Under the pieces are notes generated by a model. It was not told the DNA's origin. It searched no databases and was given only the letters and a program-made list of their open reading frames with translations. This document shows positions 22,340 through 24,556 of a stretch of 24,556 nt of DNA, one piece after another. Every line of letters begins with the position of its first letter. The stretch's first letter is position 1. The position numbers were made by a program, and so were the translations under genes. The DNA lies in contig URBH01000037.1 in assembly GCA_900546075.1 (NCBI GenBank), positions 1 to 24,556 of the forward strand. The letters are read 5' to 3'. This stretch comes from an uncultured Eubacteriales bacterium. GTDB lineage: Bacteria; Bacillota; Clostridia; Oscillospirales; Oscillospiraceae.

Positions 22340-23506
22340 TTACAGTATTTCTCCCGCGAAACTCGTGCCCGCGCCGTCCCAATGAACGCCCAGCAGGTCG
22401 GTGACGGTGGCGGCGATGTCCGCAAAGGTGGCCTTGGTGCCGAGATTTCCGGGCTTGACGCCCTTTCCCAGCACCAGCAGCGGCACGTACTCCCGGGTGT
22501 GGTCGGTGGTGGCGGTGTAGGCGGGGTCGCAGCCGTGGTCGGCGGTGATCATCACCACGTCGTCCTCCCCCAGGGTGGGCAGGAACGCACCCAGCCAGCG
22601 GTCGAACTCCGTCAGGGCGGCAGCGTAGCCGTCGATGTCCCGGCGGTGGCCGTAGAGCATGTCAAAGTCCACCAGATTCACGAAGCACAGGCCGTGAAAA
22701 TCCCGGGCGGCATAGTCCGCCGTATGGGCCATGCCGTCAGCGTTGGACTTGTTGAACACGCACTCCGTGTCCCCCCGTCCGGCGAAAATGTCGTGAATCT
22801 TGCCCACGGCCAGGCAGTCCAGCCCCGCCGCCTTTACGGCGTCCAGCATGGTTTTTTTCGGCGGCTCCAGAGAAAAGTCGTGGCGGTTGGCCGTGCGCTT
22901 GAAGCCGTGCTCCGCGTCGCCCACATAGGGGCGGGCGATCACCCGGCCGACGCCGTACTTCCCCTGCAAAAGCTTCCGCGCCTTGCGGCAGGCGTCGTAC
23001 AGCTCCTGCAAGTGGATCCACTCCTCATGCGCCGCCACCTGGAACACGGAATCGGCGGAGGTGTAGACGATCCACTTGCCGGTTTTGCGCTGCTCCTCGC
23101 CGTAGTCCCGGATGACGTCGGTGCCGGAATAGGGCAGATTGCACAGCACGCCCCGGCCGGTCTCCTTCTCGAAGGCGTCCAGAACCTCCTGGGGGAAGCC
23201 GTTGGGGAAGGTGGGCAGGGGCTGGGGGGAGATCACACCGGCGATTTCCCAATGGCCAATGGTGGTGTCCTTGCCCATGGAGCTTTCCCGCAGCCGGGCG
23301 AAGGCGCCGGTGGGGGCGGCGGCCTTAGGCAGGCAGGTCACGCCGTCGATGTTGCCCAGTCCCGCGGCGGTCATGTTGGAAATGTCCAGCTTTTGGGAGG
23401 TGGCGCAGGCACGCAGGGTATTGACCCCCACGTCCCCGAAGGATTCCGCGTCGGGCATCGCGCCGATGCCGAAAGAATCCAGAACGATCAAAAATACTCG
23501 CTTCAT
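22340..23506 (-). CDS. deoB: Phosphopentomutase
   Basis: Manganese-dependent mutase interconverting (deoxy)ribose-1-phosphate and -5-phosphate, linking nucleoside cleavage to central metabolism and PRPP supply. It has 388 residues, typical of the alkaline-phosphatase-superfamily enzyme. Metal ligands and the phospho-Thr region are visible: MKRVFLIVLDSFGIGAMPDA (Asp10), SSMGKDTTIGHWEIAG (active-site Thr), NLVDFDMLYGHRRD, and MITADHGCDPAYTATTDHTRE. The ATG at 23506 is preceded by AAGGTG. It follows deoD across a 194-nt gap filled with small hairpins and is tightly joined to cdd downstream. Confidence 0.97.
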   Translation of the reverse strand: MKRVFLIVLDSFGIGAMPDAESFGDVGVNTLRACATSQKLDISNMTAAGLGNIDGVTCLPKAAAPTGAFARLRESSMGKDTTIGHWEIAGVISPQPLPTFPNGFPQEVLDAFEKETGRGVLCNLPYSGTDVIRDYGEEQRKTGKWIVYTSADSVFQVAAHEEWIHLQELYDACRKARKLLQGKYGVGRVIARPYVGDAEHGFKRTANRHDFSLEPPKKTMLDAVKAAGLDCLAVGKIHDIFAGRGDTECVFNKSNADGMAHTADYAARDFHGLCFVNLVDFDMLYGHRRDIDGYAAALTEFDRWLGAFLPTLGEDDVVMITADHGCDPAYTATTDHTREYVPLLVLGKGVKPGNLGTKATFADIAATVTDLLGVHWDGAGTSFAGEIL

Positions 23507-23532
23507 ACTATCACCTTATACGAGTTTTTAAT

Positions 23533-23674
23533 AAAACGCTGAAAAGCGTTTTGTTCGGCCGCAGGATTGCGGCCAGCGGCCACTGCCGCTAAAAAACGAA
23601 GTCAATACATTTCTTACCGCCGCCCAGGCGGTCTGCCGTGTAACGGCTTAAATAAAATGATGAAATCATTTTAT
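23533..23674. repeat. Array of six small hairpins between deoD and deoB
   Basis: Six non-overlapping perfect inverted repeats occupy 142 bp: 23533-23552 (8 bp, loop GAAA), 23557-23574 (7 bp, loop GGAT), 23575-23590 (6 bp, loop CACT), 23616-23632 (6 bp, loop GCCCA), 23635-23647 (5 bp, loop GTA) and 23652-23674 (10 bp, loop GAA). The stems differ in sequence, so this is not a tandem repeat. Outer hairpins are AT-flanked, inner ones GC-rich. The genes on both sides are on the minus strand; the outermost one (23652-23674) lies 26 nt after the deoD stop and could act as a weak terminator. No gene is seen in the whole 23507-23700 gap. Confidence 0.75.
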
Positions 23675-23700
23675 GAAGAAATAGTATTAGATTCTGAGGT

Positions 23701-24447
23701 TTACTTGTTCTCCATAGCCACGGCGGTGTCCAGCGCCACCTTCATCATGGTGGTGAAGGAATTCTGACGCTGCTCGGAGGTGGTATCCTCGCCGGTGAGG
23801 ATGTGGTCGGAAATGGTGCAGATGCACAGCGCCCGCTTGCCGTACCGGGCGGCGTTCATGTACAGGGCGGCGGCTTCCATTTCCAGCGCCATGACGCCCA
23901 TCTTCTTCAGGCCGTACAGGCTGTCCAGTCCCTCGGGCACCAGCGCGTGGTCGCCGTAGAACACGTCGGAGGAATTCACGTTGCCCACATGGTAGACAGC
24001 GCCGTTTTCCTCGGCGGCCTTCACGGCCTGCTTCAGCAGCTCCCAGGAAGCGATGGGGGCGAAGGTGCCGGGGATATGGAACTGGGCGGCAAAGTTGGAA
24101 TCGGTGCAGGCGCCCTGGGCGATCACCAGGTCGTACAGATGGATATGCTCCTGAATGGCGCCCGCGGAGCCGACGCGGATAATATTCTCCACGCCGTAGC
24201 CGTTGAACAGCTCGTGGGAATAAATGCCGATGGCGGGCATACCCATGCCGGAGGCCATGACGGAGACCTTGACACCCTTGTAGGTGCCGGTGTAGCCCTG
24301 CACGCCCCGGACGTTGTTGACGAGGACGGGGTTCTCCAGGAAATTCTCGGCGATGAATTTGCTGCGCAGAGGGTCGCCGGGCATCAGCACGGTCTTGCCG
24401 AAATCACCGGGCTTTGCGGAAATATGCGGGGTGGGGGTTGGGAACAT
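23701..24447 (-). CDS. deoD: Purine-nucleoside phosphorylase, DeoD type
   Basis: Phosphorolyses purine (deoxy)nucleosides to base plus (deoxy)ribose-1-phosphate; 248 residues, matching the hexameric DeoD class rather than the trimeric PNP. Segments: TVLMPGDPLRSKFIAE (phosphate-binding Arg), SVMASGMGMPAIGIYSHEL, IIRVGSAGAIQ, VMALEMEAAALY (ribose-binding Met-Glu) and CTISDHILTGEDT with the catalytic Asp. The frame opens with ATG at 24456, but that codon abuts the SD (AAAGGATG); ATG 24447, nine bases past AAAGG, is preferred. Its product is handled by deoB next door. The promoter was not convincingly found. Confidence 0.95.
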   Translation of the reverse strand: MFPTPTPHISAKPGDFGKTVLMPGDPLRSKFIAENFLENPVLVNNVRGVQGYTGTYKGVKVSVMASGMGMPAIGIYSHELFNGYGVENIIRVGSAGAIQEHIHLYDLVIAQGACTDSNFAAQFHIPGTFAPIASWELLKQAVKAAEENGAVYHVGNVNSSDVFYGDHALVPEGLDSLYGLKKMGVMALEMEAAALYMNAARYGKRALCICTISDHILTGEDTTSEQRQNSFTTMMKVALDTAVAMENK

Positions 24448-24456
24448 AGCAATCAT

Positions 24457-24556
24457 CCTTTCGTTTCTGTAATTTTATAATGTAGGGGGACGTGGGTTTA
24501 GGGCAGCACCGCACAATTCGGCAAGAAGTCTCAGACAGGATTTTTGTCCCAATTCA
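24457..24556 (-). other. Upstream region of deoD at the window edge
   Basis: A hundred bases without a gene. On the minus strand a TATAAA-like hexamer lies at about 24474-24479, but no fitting -35 is seen 16-18 bp upstream. The right-hand 12-mer GGATTTTTGTCC (24538-24549) also occurs inside the MITE-like element at 11622-11633, which may mean another dispersed element starts here. Confidence 0.3.

Noticed and set aside
23525..23680. CRISPR-like array
   Set aside because: Hairpin stems are all different and there are no direct repeats of constant length with spacers, nor cas genes.

Overview
The window looks like a GC-rich chromosome segment from a low-oxygen gut-type Clostridia member (Bacillota), most likely the Oscillospiraceae/Ruminococcaceae group. 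The evidence is AGGAGG-type ribosome binding sites, sigma-A-like promoters, a long single-chain PurL, a PurO-type IMP cyclohydrolase paired with a stand-alone AICAR formyltransferase, and a Firmicutes-style rpmH-rnpA-yidD-yidC-jag block. No genus can be fixed from the sequence alone.

Layout. From 1 to 8577 the plus strand carries a tightly packed de novo purine operon: purM (5' end off the window), purN, a PurO-like IMP cyclohydrolase, a purH-like AICAR formyltransferase lacking the usual cyclohydrolase half, purD and purL. It ends at a bidirectional terminator. Everything to the right is on the minus strand. Reading leftward, 11902 to 8728 is the ribosomal-protein/membrane-insertion block rpmH, rnpA, yidD, yidC, jag. 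A 167-bp near-palindromic MITE-like element sits between rpmH and rnpA. Next to it, typA and a CapA-like lipoprotein gene (14971-12043) occupy the place where dnaA and oriC are often found.

From 24447 down to 15135 lies a nucleoside and nucleobase salvage region: deoD (purine nucleoside phosphorylase), deoB (phosphopentomutase), cdd (cytidine deaminase), a BMP/PnrA-type nucleoside-binding lipoprotein, an ABC importer (dual-domain ATPase plus two permeases), and a UraA-type permease with its own promoter and a terminator-like leader. A run of six small hairpins fills the gap between deoD and deoB.

How the genes work together. The importer brings nucleosides in, DeoD splits purine nucleosides to base plus (deoxy)ribose-1-phosphate, DeoB turns this into the 5-phosphate, and Cdd converts cytidine to uridine. 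Ribose-5-phosphate can feed PRPP and so the de novo purine operon on the left. The window is therefore mostly a nucleotide-supply neighbourhood with a translation/membrane-biogenesis block embedded in it.

The most unusual items are the hairpin array at 23533-23674, the long palindromic element at 11581-11747, the split PurH solution, the loss of the groove arginine in YidC, and the leader structures ahead of uraA and the ABC operon. No CRISPR array, phage module, tRNA or rRNA was seen, and no wholly new multi-gene system can be supported.
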